Shown in pieces: positions 44,795 to 53,847 of a stretch of 64,000 nt of DNA. A program made the position numbers and the translations under genes. Source of the stretch: CAIWHR01 sp963717695 (GTDB lineage Bacteria; Pseudomonadota; Gammaproteobacteria; Burkholderiales; Casimicrobiaceae); the NCBI GenBank assembly GCA_963717695.1, contig CAVQWR010000007.1, positions 186,001-250,000 on the forward strand. Reading direction: 5' to 3'. Position 1 is the first letter of the stretch; each line of letters opens with the position of its first letter. The notes under the pieces were generated by a model. It saw nothing but the letters and a program-made list of their open reading frames with translations, did not search any database and was not told the origin of the DNA.

Positions 44795-45370
44795 CTATTC
44801 CGGCGCCCACGCCCCGAGCCGGGCCTTCAGCTTCTGCTTGGCCCGCAGGATGTGGGTCTTGACGGTACCGACGGGGCAGTTCAACACCCAGGCCGCCTCC
44901 TCGTGCGACAGGTCATTATGGTAGCACTGGACGATGGCCGCCCGCTCGGCGTCGCTCAGCACGGCCATCGCACGCTCCATGTCGATCCTGAGCCCGGTGC
45001 CGGCGGCGTGGTCACTCTCGGCGCCGTCACCGGTGCCGGCGTCGTCCGCGCTCTCGTCGGGAAGTTCGTCCGTCCGGTCGCCGATGAGTTCCTCCTTGCG
45101 GCGCCTCGCATCAGCCAGGAATGCGTTGGTGGCGATCCGGTAGAGCCACGTCGAGAACTGCGCCTCCTGGCGGAACGACTTGATGTTCCTGTACGCGAGC
45201 ATGAACGTGTCCTGCGCGAGGTCGTCGGCGAGCGCGTGGTTGCCAGCCGTGAGGCGGCGCAGCGTGGCGCGGACCGCCGATTGATGGCGACGCACCAGCT
45301 CAGAGAAAGCGTGCCGGTCATCGACAACGACGACTCTGGCGATAAGTTCGGCATCGCTGACCGGCGGCAT
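44795..45370 (-). CDS. ECF-type RNA polymerase sigma factor
   Basis: A 191-aa sigma factor. Region 2 is seen as DDLAQDTFMLAYRNIKSFRQEAQFSTWLYRIATN. Region 4 is MAVLSDAERAAIVQCYHNDL with the helix-turn-helix SHEEAAWVLNCPVGTVKTHI. Regions 2 and 4 are split by an acidic linker, and region 3 is absent, as in ECF (RpoE-like) factors. ATG 45370 is chosen because it lies 7 bp after the upstream stop and begins the conserved part. It sits between the DUF6249 gene and the putative anti-sigma gene in one operon. Confidence 0.9.
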   Translation of the reverse strand: MPPVSDAELIARVVVVDDRHAFSELVRRHQSAVRATLRRLTAGNHALADDLAQDTFMLAYRNIKSFRQEAQFSTWLYRIATNAFLADARRRKEELIGDRTDELPDESADDAGTGDGAESDHAAGTGLRIDMERAMAVLSDAERAAIVQCYHNDLSHEEAAWVLNCPVGTVKTHILRAKQKLKARLGAWAPE

Positions 45371-45377
45371 CGGTGGA

Positions 45378-46334
45378 TCATGCGCTTCCGTTCGTCCCGG
45401 CGGGCGGACCGACCGGCGGCGCATTGCCCGCGGCCTTCCCGGCGGGAGCAAGCTGCCGCTCCTCGAACCACCAGAGGACGAGGTACCCGATGCCGACGAA
45501 CAGCAGCACCAGGCCGACGCTGTTGGGCGTGCCGTCGTCCAGCATCGAGAAGAAGGTGAGTCCGAGGCCGAAGCCGGCGAGGATCACGCCCTTGCGCAGG
45601 TCGGACCACGCGGCGCGCCGACGGATCTGCTTTGCCTGCTCGTAGAGCGGCGCGGTCGCGGGCCCTGCGGCAAGGTAGTTGGCGATGTTGCCTCCGGCAA
45701 GCGTATTAATTGCATCGGCCGGCGGCACGACACCCTTTTCGGCGAGCTTCAGCATCGTTTCATTCAGCATTTTCGCCTTGCGCATGCGGAACCAGAGGAT
45801 GAGGGCGATGGCGAGCACGGGCGACAGGAACACGACGGCGACGATCATGACGACCATGAACGCAAGGCCCGGCTCGGTGTGCGCGAAGTCGGCGACCGAG
45901 TTGTATTCGCGCTCGTCGCCGAAGATCCCGACGCGGACGTGCTTCTTGCCGTGCTTGCCGGGGCCGATGCCGGTGATCGGGCCGGAATCGTCTTCGGAAT
46001 CGGCGGTGTCGTCGATGGCATCGGGGCCCGACTTCTCGATGGTCACCGTCGAATTGCCGGACTTGTCGGTGCTGACGTCGATCTTGGCCGTCACGCTCGA
46101 CTTGGTCTTGCCGTCCTTGGATGCCGCCTTGCCCGGAAGGGCCGGAGTGGCCGGAGGGGCCGGGACGGCGGGGGCGGCCGCCGGGGCGGGTGCCGCGGGC
46201 CGAGCCTCCTGCGCGTGGGCGACGGGCGTTCGGGGCAGGGCGCACACGACCAGGGCGAGCAGGAGCGCCGTCCCGAAGACGAGGCGGCGAACACTCCCCG
46301 GCACGGCAGTTGGGGCGAGCGGGCGGTTATTCAT
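45378..46334 (-). CDS. DUF6249-like membrane protein
   Basis: A 318-aa protein: signal/anchor (about residues 15-40), an Ala/Pro-rich low-complexity region, an acidic segment (DDTADSEDDSGPITG), then a hydrophobic helix (GLAFMVVMIVAVVFLSPVLAIALILWF) and two more helices at the C-terminus. The pattern RMRKAKMLNETMLKLAEKG resembles DUF6249 proteins. ATG 46334 gives the signal peptide; the frame is open further upstream without support. It precedes the ECF sigma gene and may belong to the stress it senses. Confidence 0.75.
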   Translation of the reverse strand: MNNRPLAPTAVPGSVRRLVFGTALLLALVVCALPRTPVAHAQEARPAAPAPAAAPAVPAPPATPALPGKAASKDGKTKSSVTAKIDVSTDKSGNSTVTIEKSGPDAIDDTADSEDDSGPITGIGPGKHGKKHVRVGIFGDEREYNSVADFAHTEPGLAFMVVMIVAVVFLSPVLAIALILWFRMRKAKMLNETMLKLAEKGVVPPADAINTLAGGNIANYLAAGPATAPLYEQAKQIRRRAAWSDLRKGVILAGFGLGLTFFSMLDDGTPNSVGLVLLFVGIGYLVLWWFEERQLAPAGKAAGNAPPVGPPAGTNGSA

Positions 46335-46562
46335 GCGAACTCCGGTTTTGGTGGGCTTCACCGGATTGGATGCAGCGAGCGCCCCCTTCGGATTCACCGA
46401 TGTTCCTGCAGCCGGAGCGGGTCCGGAGGCGCCGGGAGTGCATGCTATTATTCTCGAAAACGGCTGGCGAACGCCAAAAGTCGGCATCGAGCAACGTTTT
46501 GCAACCTTTTCCGGCCCGTGCCGCGCGGGATTTCGCGAAGTCCCGGGCCGGCGGACGACTCA

Positions 46563-48813
46563 TTGACTCCTAGACCGCTTCGCCTTTGCCGCTTCGGCGG
46601 CGCCGTCACCCTCGCCCGGACCCTCGGGGCGCGGTGGGGATTCGCCATTCTCATTGCTGCCTGCCTCGGCGCGACGCCGGCGCGCGCGGCCGACGATTCC
46701 GTCACGCTCAATTTCGTCAATGCCGACATCGACGCCGTCGTGCGTGCGGTGAGCGAAATCACCGGGCGCAATTTCATCGTCGATCCGCGGGTCAAGGGAA
46801 CGATCAACATCACGTCGGCACGGCCGGTGCCGCGCGACATCGTCTACCCGACGTTTCTCTCCGCGCTGCGGCTGCAGGGATACGCCGCGATCGAGACGGA
46901 CGGCGTCACCAAGATCGTTCCCGAAGCCGATGCGAAGCAGCACGGCGGCACCGTCACGCGCGGTCCGATCAAGACCGGCGGCGACCGCGTGGTCACGCAG
47001 GTCACGACACTCAAGTACGAGTCGGCGACGCAGATCGTCAACATCCTGCGGCCGCTGATCACGCCCAACAATACGATCGCCGCGTATGGGAGCGGCAACG
47101 CGCTCGTCATCACCGACTACGCGGAAAACCTGAAGCGGATCGACCGGATCATCGCGGCACTCGACCAGCCGCCGGCGGGCGAACCGGTGCTCGTGCCGCT
47201 CAAGTACGCGTCGGCGATCGACCTCGTCGGGATGCTGAACAAGCTCGTCGGCGACCAGGGCGCGGCGGGGCCGGCGCGGCGCGCCGGCCGACGCGCAGCA
47301 GCGGGTGACGATCATCGCCGACCCGCGCTCGAACGGCATCCTGCTGCGCGCCGAAAATCCGGCGCGGCTCGCGCGTGTGCGCGCGCTGATCGCCGACCTC
47401 GACACGCCGGGCCGCCCCGGCGGCAACATGTTCATCATCTATCTCCGGAATGCGGAAGCGGCGCGCGTGGCGCAGACGCTGCGCTCGCTGCTCGCGGGCG
47501 GCAGCGACGCGGCCCAGGGAACCACCGGGCAGACGCTCTCCGCCAACAGCGGCACGAATTCGGGCAGCACGATGAACACGGCGCCGCTCGCGACGGTCGC
47601 ACCGCCGGTGCAGGGTGCCGCAGCGTCGCTCGGCCCCAATGCCTTCGCCGCCGGCGGCGCGATGATCCAGGCGGACGTCGCGAACAACGCGCTGATCATC
47701 ATGGCGCCGGAGCCGGTCTACAACAATCTGCGCGCCATCGTCGAGAAGCTCGACATCCGCCGCGCGCAGGTGCTGGTCGAGGCGCTGATCGTCGAGGTGA
47801 GCGCCGACAAGGCCGCCGAGTTCGGCATCCAGTGGCAGGTGCTCTCGGGCATAGGCAAGAACGGCGTGCAAGGTTTCGGCGGCACCAATTTCAACGCGCA
47901 GAACACGTCGCCGACCTCCAACATCATCACCGGTTCGCTCAATCTCGCAAACCTCGCGCAGGGTCTCAACGCCGGGATCCTGAACGGGACGCTCACGATT
48001 CCGGGCATCGGCCAGATCGCGAATCTCGCGTTCCTCGCGCGCGCGCTCGAGACGCAGGCAAATGCCAACATCCTGTCGACGCCGACGCTTCTCATGCTGG
48101 ACAACGAGGAAGCGAAGATCGTCGTCGGCCAGAACGTCCCGTTCATCACCGGCCAGTACACGACCGCCGCGGCGAACCCGACGGTGTCGCCGTTCCAGAC
48201 GATCGAGCGCAAGGATGTCGGCATCACGCTGCGGGTGCGGCCGCAGATCACCGAAGGCGGAAGCGTGCGCCTCGTCGTCTATCAGGAAGTCTCTCGCGTC
48301 GACAGCACGACAAATCCGGCGGGCATCATCACCGACAAGCGCTCCATCGAGTCCTCCGTCGCGGTCGAAGATGGCCAGATCGTCGTGCTGGGCGGCCTCA
48401 TCCAGGACCAGCTCACCGACAACAATTCCTCGGTGCCGCTCATCGGCGAGCTGCCGCTGATCGGCGCGCTCTTCCGCTACAACAACCGGCAGCGCACCAA
48501 GACCAACCTGATGATCTTCATCAAGCCGTCGGTCGTGCGCGGACCGGTCGGCCTCTCCGATGTCACGCAGGACCGCTACGACTACCTGATCGGCGAGCAG
48601 AACAAGCTCAATCCGCCGCCGCGCGTCTTCTGGAACGACCCCAGCTACCCGCAGCTCGTGCCGAACGGCACGCTGCCGGGCGGCGGCCCGCTGGTGGCGC
48701 CGATCACGCCGGCACCACCGCTTCCCGGCATGTTCCCTCCGCCCGCGACACCGCCTGCGACGGGCACGTCCCCGGGAACGGACAGCTCGAGCCCGCCACC
48801 GAAGGCGCCGTAG
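46563..48813 (+). CDS. gspD: Type II secretion outer-membrane secretin GspD (single-base frameshift)
   Basis: A secretin of about 749 aa that forms the outer-membrane pore of type II secretion. The signal ends ARAAD. N0/N1 blocks are VTLNFVNADIDAVVRAVSEITGRNF and VTQVTTLKYESATQIVNIL. The secretin core has VPFITGQYTT, a long tract of Ser/Gly/Thr (about 47517-47570) and VLGGLIQDQL. The frame breaks at GGGG 47267-47270; dropping one G gives DQGAAGRRGAPADAQQRVTI. TTG 46563 is the likely start, but no canonical one is clear. It is followed by gspE. Confidence 0.87.
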
Positions 48814-48838
48814 CGCCGACGTTCCGGCGTCGATCGTC

Positions 48839-50356
48839 ATGCCCGCCGATCCCGCAGCCGCAAGCATCGCGCCGCCGGCGCTTGTCACGCGCATTCCGTA
48901 CGCCTTCGCGAAACTGCACGGCGTGCTTGCCTTCGCAGAAGAAGGCGATTCGATCGTGGTGCTGACGCGTCCGGACGCGACGGTCGAAGGCATTGCCGAA
49001 TTGAAGCGCGTGCTGCAGCGGCCGCTGACGACACGCGCGGTCGATCCCGAGCGCTTCGCCGCGGAGCTCGCGCGCACGTACAACACCGGCGCGTCCGGCG
49101 CCGCAGGCATCTCGGGCGAGCTTGCCCGCGAGACCGACCTTGCCCGGCTGATGCAGGATCTCCCGCCGGCCGAGGATTTGCTCGACAGCGGCACGCAGGC
49201 ACCGGTGATCCGGATGATCAACGCGCTGCTGCTGCAGGCGTTGCGCGAACGCGCGTCGGACCTTCACTTCGAGCCCTACGAGAACCGCTCGGTCGTTCGC
49301 TTCCGGGTCGACGGGATGCTGCACGACGTGATCGAGCCGCCGCGCGCGCTGCACGCCGCACTGGTCTCGCGGCTCAAGATCATGGCGAGTCTCGACATCG
49401 CCGAAAAGCGCCTGCCGCAGGATGGCCGCATCGCGCTGAAGCTCGGCGACAAGCAGGTCGACGTGCGCGTGTCGACGCTGCCGACAGGGCCCGGCGAACG
49501 GGTCGTGCTGCGCCTGCTCGACAAGGACTCCGCACAACTCGATCTCGCGGCACTGGGAATGAGCCGGCCGACGCAGGAAGCTGTCGACCGTCTGATCCGC
49601 GAGCCGCACGGCATCCTGCTCGTCACCGGGCCGACGGGCTCCGGCAAGACGACAACGCTCTACGCGGCGCTCTCGCGGCTGCCGCGGGGCAGCGCCAACA
49701 TGATGACCGTCGAGGATCCGATCGAATACGCGCTCGACGGCGTCGGGCAGACGCAGGTCAATCCGCGGATCGACCTCACCTTCGCTCGGGCGCTCCGCGC
49801 GATTCTCCGGCAGGATCCCGACGTCATCATGATCGGCGAGATCCGCGATCTCGAGACGGCGCAGATCGCGGTGCAGGCATCGCTGACGGGGCACCTGGTG
49901 CTGGCGACGCTGCACACCAACGACGCATCGAGCGCGATGGCGCGCCTCGCCGACATGGGCGTCGAGCCGTACCTCCTTGCTTCGAGCCTGCTCGGCGTCC
50001 TCGCGCAGCGGCTGGTGCGCACGCTTTGCCCGGCCTGCAGGGACGAGGCCGCCGCGACGGTCGCCGAGATTCCGCTGCTGGCCGAGCTCGGACTGCCTGC
50101 AACGCAGACGGTCGCGTCGGCGCGCGGCTGCGAGCAATGCAACCGGACGGGCTTTCGCGGGCGCACCGGCGTCTACGAGCTCGTCGTCGTCGACGACACG
50201 ATGCGCCGGCTGATCCACGAACGCGCCGCCGAGCACGAATTGCGCGCGGCGGCCCTCGCGAACGGCATGACGCCGCTGCGGCGCGACGGCGCGCGCTGGA
50301 TCGCCGCCGGCACGACGTCGCTTGCCGAGCTCGTCCGCGTCACGCGCGAAGCGTGA
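48839..50356 (+). CDS. gspE: Type II secretion ATPase GspE
   Basis: A 505-aa traffic ATPase. Walker A is GPTGSGKTTT, the Asp box is ERASDLHFEPYENRSVVRFRVDG, Walker B is PDVIMIGEIRD, the His box is LVLATLHTNDA, and a four-Cys zinc site is formed by CPAC and CEQC (about residues 398-435). Length and motif order match GspE. It lies 25 bp after gspD and directly before gspF, so this is the conserved gspDEF unit. Confidence 0.95.
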   Translation: MPADPAAASIAPPALVTRIPYAFAKLHGVLAFAEEGDSIVVLTRPDATVEGIAELKRVLQRPLTTRAVDPERFAAELARTYNTGASGAAGISGELARETDLARLMQDLPPAEDLLDSGTQAPVIRMINALLLQALRERASDLHFEPYENRSVVRFRVDGMLHDVIEPPRALHAALVSRLKIMASLDIAEKRLPQDGRIALKLGDKQVDVRVSTLPTGPGERVVLRLLDKDSAQLDLAALGMSRPTQEAVDRLIREPHGILLVTGPTGSGKTTTLYAALSRLPRGSANMMTVEDPIEYALDGVGQTQVNPRIDLTFARALRAILRQDPDVIMIGEIRDLETAQIAVQASLTGHLVLATLHTNDASSAMARLADMGVEPYLLASSLLGVLAQRLVRTLCPACRDEAAATVAEIPLLAELGLPATQTVASARGCEQCNRTGFRGRTGVYELVVVDDTMRRLIHERAAEHELRAAALANGMTPLRRDGARWIAAGTTSLAELVRVTREA

Positions 50357-50374
50357 CCGCGCGGGGAGACGTCC

Positions 50375-51583
50375 ATTTCCGCATTCAGGTACGAGGCGGT
50401 CGACGCGCGCGGCAAGCCGCGCCGCGGGCTCGTCGACGCCGAATCCGTGCGTCAGGTGCGCGATCGCCTGCGCGGCGACGGGCTCACTCCGACGGTGATC
50501 GAGGCAGCGGGCCTTGCGAACGCCGCGGAGGGCGCCGCCGATCGGCGCAGGATTGCGCCGACGCTCCTCGCGCTGACGACGCGCCAGCTCGCGACGCTGC
50601 TGCGCTCCGGCATGCCGCTCGACCAGGCGCTCTCCGCGGTTGCGCAACAGGCGGACGCAAAGCGCGTCGCCGCGATCTTCGAGGGACTGCGCAACCACAT
50701 CGCGTCGGGCGAGCCGCTTGCGGTGGCCCTCGCACGGTGGCCGCGCACGTTCTCCGACCTGTACCGCGGTCTCGTCGCCGTCGGTGCGGAAACGGGCCGC
50801 CTGCCCGACGTGATGGAGCGTCTTGCCGACTATCTCGAAGCACGCGAGGCGCTGCGGCAGAAGTTCACGCTGGCGCTGATCTACCCGGCGCTGGTGACGA
50901 TCATCGCGCTTGCGGTGATCGTCGCGCTGATGGTCTACGTGGTGCCGCAGGTGGTGTCGGTCTATCAGCAGAGCCGGCAGACGCTGCCGTGGCTCACGCA
51001 GGCGTTGATCGCCGTGAGCGGATTCGTTCGTGCGACCGGCTGGTACTGGGTCGCGGCCGCCGTCGCGGCGGCGTTCACGTTTTCATTCGCCAACCGGCGT
51101 CCTCCGTTCCGTGCGGCGTGGCACGCGCGGCTCCTGCGCGTCCCCGTCGTCGGCCGCCTCGTGCGCGTCATCGACACGGCGCGCTTCGCGAGCACGCTCG
51201 CGATCCTCACCGGAAGCGGAGCGCCGCTCCTGCGCTCGCTCGATGCCGCGCGCGATGTCGTCTGGGCGTTGCCACTGCGCCAGGCGGCCACTGCGGCGGC
51301 GGCGCTGGTGCGCGAAGGCGTATCCCTGTCGCGGGCGCTGAAGGAGCAGGGCGTGTTTCCCCCGGTGCTGATCCATCTCGTCGCGAACGGCGAGGCGAGC
51401 GGGCGACTCGCGCCGATGCTTGAGCGCGCCGCCGAGGAGCTCGAGCGCGAGTCCGAGCGGCGGCTCGCGTGGTTCGCCGCCTTGCTGCAGCCGGCCCTGA
51501 TCGTCGCGATGGGCGCAGTGGTGCTGGTGCTGGTGCTCGCCGTGATGCTGCCCATCGTCTCGATGAATCAGCTCATCCGCTGA
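50375..51583 (+). CDS. gspF: Type II secretion inner-membrane protein GspF, probable ATT start
   Basis: A 402-aa polytopic protein that anchors the T2SS platform; two GspF/PilC-type domains are visible (LRSGMPLDQALSAVAQQ and ILTGSGAPLLRSLDAARDV) with the typical last helix. The conserved N-terminus SAFRYEAVDARGKPRRG lies upstream of the first ATG, GTG or TTG (GTG at 50447). No canonical start exists between the gspE stop and that region, but ATT at 50375 sits 7 nt after GGGGAG. I therefore infer an ATT start, which gives the normal length, or a base error in an ATG. Confidence 0.88.
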   Translation: MSAFRYEAVDARGKPRRGLVDAESVRQVRDRLRGDGLTPTVIEAAGLANAAEGAADRRRIAPTLLALTTRQLATLLRSGMPLDQALSAVAQQADAKRVAAIFEGLRNHIASGEPLAVALARWPRTFSDLYRGLVAVGAETGRLPDVMERLADYLEAREALRQKFTLALIYPALVTIIALAVIVALMVYVVPQVVSVYQQSRQTLPWLTQALIAVSGFVRATGWYWVAAAVAAAFTFSFANRRPPFRAAWHARLLRVPVVGRLVRVIDTARFASTLAILTGSGAPLLRSLDAARDVVWALPLRQAATAAAALVREGVSLSRALKEQGVFPPVLIHLVANGEASGRLAPMLERAAEELERESERRLAWFAALLQPALIVAMGAVVLVLVLAVMLPIVSMNQLIR

Positions 51584-51632
51584 AATCCGGCACGCGACCC
51601 TTCCTCGGCGGCAGCAAGCGCGCAATTGGGCT

Positions 51633-52154
51633 ATGATCCGCGCGATGACCGGAGCCCTTCCTTCCATGCCCGAACCACGCATCTCGCGCCGGACCTTCGC
51701 CGCCCTGCTGGGGCTGGTTGCCGCATGGCCTGCCGCGGCATTTGCCGACACGCGCCTCCTGCCGCACGAGTTCGATCCGGCGCGCGACCCGGCGCGAGAC
51801 CTCGAGGCCGCGCTTCGCATCGCGCGCGCGTCGGGCCGCAACGTGATCGTCGACGTCGGCGGCGAGTGGTGCTCGTGGTGCCACACCATGGACCGGCTCT
51901 TCGCCTCAGACGCCGATCTCGACGGGCTGCGCGACCGCAACTTCATCTGGCTCAAGATCAACTATTCGCCGGAGAACAAGAACGAGGCCTTCCTGCGCCG
52001 ATGGCCGAGGATCGACGGCTACCCCCATCTCTTCGTGCTGGACCCGACGGGTCGGCTGCTGCACTCGCAGGACACGCGCACATTCGAGAGCGGCAAGGCC
52101 TATGACCCGGCCGCGGTGCACGCCTTTCTCGTGAAGTGGGCGCCGCAGCGCTGA
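51633..52154 (+). CDS. Exported thioredoxin-fold protein
   Basis: A protein of 173 aa or slightly less: a twin-arginine-like signal (ISRRTFAALLGLVAAWPAAAFA), then a thioredoxin fold with active site VGGEWCSWCHTMDR (CSWC) and the cis-Pro loop RIDGYPHLFVLDP. Candidate starts are 51633, 51645 and 51666; the last would place SRRTF near the N-terminus, as in Tat signals. It follows gspF by about 50 bp and may assist disulfide or thiol chemistry in the periplasm. Confidence 0.8.
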   Translation: MIRAMTGALPSMPEPRISRRTFAALLGLVAAWPAAAFADTRLLPHEFDPARDPARDLEAALRIARASGRNVIVDVGGEWCSWCHTMDRLFASDADLDGLRDRNFIWLKINYSPENKNEAFLRRWPRIDGYPHLFVLDPTGRLLHSQDTRTFESGKAYDPAAVHAFLVKWAPQR

Positions 52155-52179
52155 CGACGCGACAGGCTTCGGCGCGGAA

Positions 52180-53292
52180 TCACCGTTCCCCACGCGCGCG
52201 CGTCGCCTCGCGCTGCCTTGCCATCGCCCATTCGACGTGCTCGCGCACGAGCTGCGACGGATCATCGCGGCGCGCCGCAAGTGCAGCGATGACAGCGGCG
52301 TCAGGCGGCGCATTGCCAAGGCCGACGGCGAGATTGCGCGACCAGCGCTCGTACCCGATCCGGCGGATGGCGCTCCCGCGCGTGCGCACGTCGAACTCGC
52401 CTTCCGACCACGCGAACAGCTCGACGAGCGTTGCGTCGTCGAGGCCGTGGCGCACCGCGAATCCCGCCTCCGTGGCGCTCCGCGCATAGCGGTTCCACGG
52501 GCATGCGAGCTGGCAGTCGTCGCAGCCGTAGACGCGGTTGCCGATCAGCGGCCGCAGCGCCTCGGGGATGCTTCCGGCCAGTTCGATCGTCAGGTAGGAG
52601 ATGCAGCGGCGCGCATCGAGCTCGTACGGGGCGACGATCGCCCCGGTCGGGCACGCGCCGATGCACGCCGTGCAGGTTCCGCAGTGTGCCGACGCGGGCG
52701 GCGTGACGGGAAGCGGGACGTCGGTGTAGATCTCGCCGAGGAAGAACCAGGAGCCGTCCTCGCGTGTCAGCAGCAGCGTATGCTTGCCCCGCCAGCCGAT
52801 GCCCGATTTCGCGGCGAGCGCGACCTCCAGCACCGGCGCGCTGTCGGTGAAGACGCGCGCCGCGCCGCCGCCGGACGCGGCACGAATCCTCCGGGCGAGC
52901 ACTTCGAGCTTCGTGCGGAGCACCTTGTGGTAGTCGCGGCCGAGTGCGTAACGCGCGACAAACGCGCGGGCGGGGTTCGCGAGAACCTCTTCGCTGGCGC
53001 GTGCGCCGGGCGGCAGGTAGTTCATCCGCGCGGTGACGACTCGCAGCGTGTCCGGAACGAGCTCGGCGGGGCGGGCCCGCCGCGTCCCGTGCCGTGCCAT
53101 ATAATCCATCGTGCCATGGCGTCCCGCGGCGAGCCACGCGACGAGTCGCGCCTCGTCGCTTCCGAGATCGGTGTCGGCAATGCCGATTTCCGCAAAGCCC
53201 AGCTCTCGACCCCAGCGCGCGATGTCGGCGGCGAGTGTGCTCCAGTCGGATTCCGCGCGTGGCGGTGTCGCCGCCGTCGAAGTAGTACCCAT
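52180..53292 (-). CDS. queG: Epoxyqueuosine reductase QueG
   Basis: A 370-aa cobalamin- and Fe-S-dependent enzyme that makes queuosine in tRNA. Two [4Fe-4S] motifs are CGTCTACIGACP and CDDCQLACPW. N-terminal LGFAEIGIADTDL and MDYMARHGTRR are typical. Length fits the family. It is divergent from tsaE with about 50 bp between the start codons, an arrangement common in betaproteobacteria. Confidence 0.94.
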   Translation of the reverse strand: MGTTSTAATPPRAESDWSTLAADIARWGRELGFAEIGIADTDLGSDEARLVAWLAAGRHGTMDYMARHGTRRARPAELVPDTLRVVTARMNYLPPGARASEEVLANPARAFVARYALGRDYHKVLRTKLEVLARRIRAASGGGAARVFTDSAPVLEVALAAKSGIGWRGKHTLLLTREDGSWFFLGEIYTDVPLPVTPPASAHCGTCTACIGACPTGAIVAPYELDARRCISYLTIELAGSIPEALRPLIGNRVYGCDDCQLACPWNRYARSATEAGFAVRHGLDDATLVELFAWSEGEFDVRTRGSAIRRIGYERWSRNLAVGLGNAPPDAAVIAALAARRDDPSQLVREHVEWAMARQREATRARGER

Positions 53293-53343
53293 TGCCGCTA
53301 GCGTAACTCAGCCCTCGTGCCGCGCGTTGCGCGCGACCAGATC

Positions 53344-53847
53344 ATGAAGCCCGCCTGCGAGATCTTCCTTCCCGCTGCCGCGGACACCGAGGCGGCCGGT
53401 GCGCGGCTCGCCCCCTGCCTCGAGGGCGGAATGATCGTGACGCTGTCGGGCGAGCTCGGCGCCGGCAAGACGACGTTGACGCGCGGGTGCCTGCGCGCGC
53501 TCGGCTGGCAGGGGCTGGTCAAAAGCCCGACTTACGGCATTGTTGAACATTATTTGTTTTCGAGCTTATACTTCTATCACATTGATTTCTATCGATTCAC
53601 ACATCCGGACGAATGGGAAAGCGCTGGGGTGGCGGACTGCTTTCGACCCGACGCGGTCTGTCTCGTCGAATGGCCCGAACGCGTCGGTGCGTATTTGCCC
53701 CCGGCCGATGTCGAGCTTCGGCTCGCTTATTCTCATGACCCAGACAATGCGGGACGATATCTCGCGGCGGCGGCGCACGGTGCGCGAGGCGAGCGATGCC
53801 TGAACGCGATGATGGCCGCACGGGCGCCGCACGCGGCGCCGCGCTGA
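53344..53847 (+). CDS. tsaE: tRNA threonylcarbamoyladenosine ATPase TsaE
   Basis: A 167-aa ATPase of the t6A tRNA modification pathway. Walker A is LSGELGAGKTTL; then VKSPTYGIVEHY, HIDFYRF and VCLVEWPERVG follow in the standard order. ATG 53344 is chosen over GTG 53317. About 53530-53760 is AT-richer than the surroundings, with codons rare in this window (TTA, ATT, TAT), although the protein is colinear with the family. Its 3' end overlaps amiC by 52 bp. Confidence 0.92.
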   Translation: MKPACEIFLPAAADTEAAGARLAPCLEGGMIVTLSGELGAGKTTLTRGCLRALGWQGLVKSPTYGIVEHYLFSSLYFYHIDFYRFTHPDEWESAGVADCFRPDAVCLVEWPERVGAYLPPADVELRLAYSHDPDNAGRYLAAAAHGARGERCLNAMMAARAPHAAPR

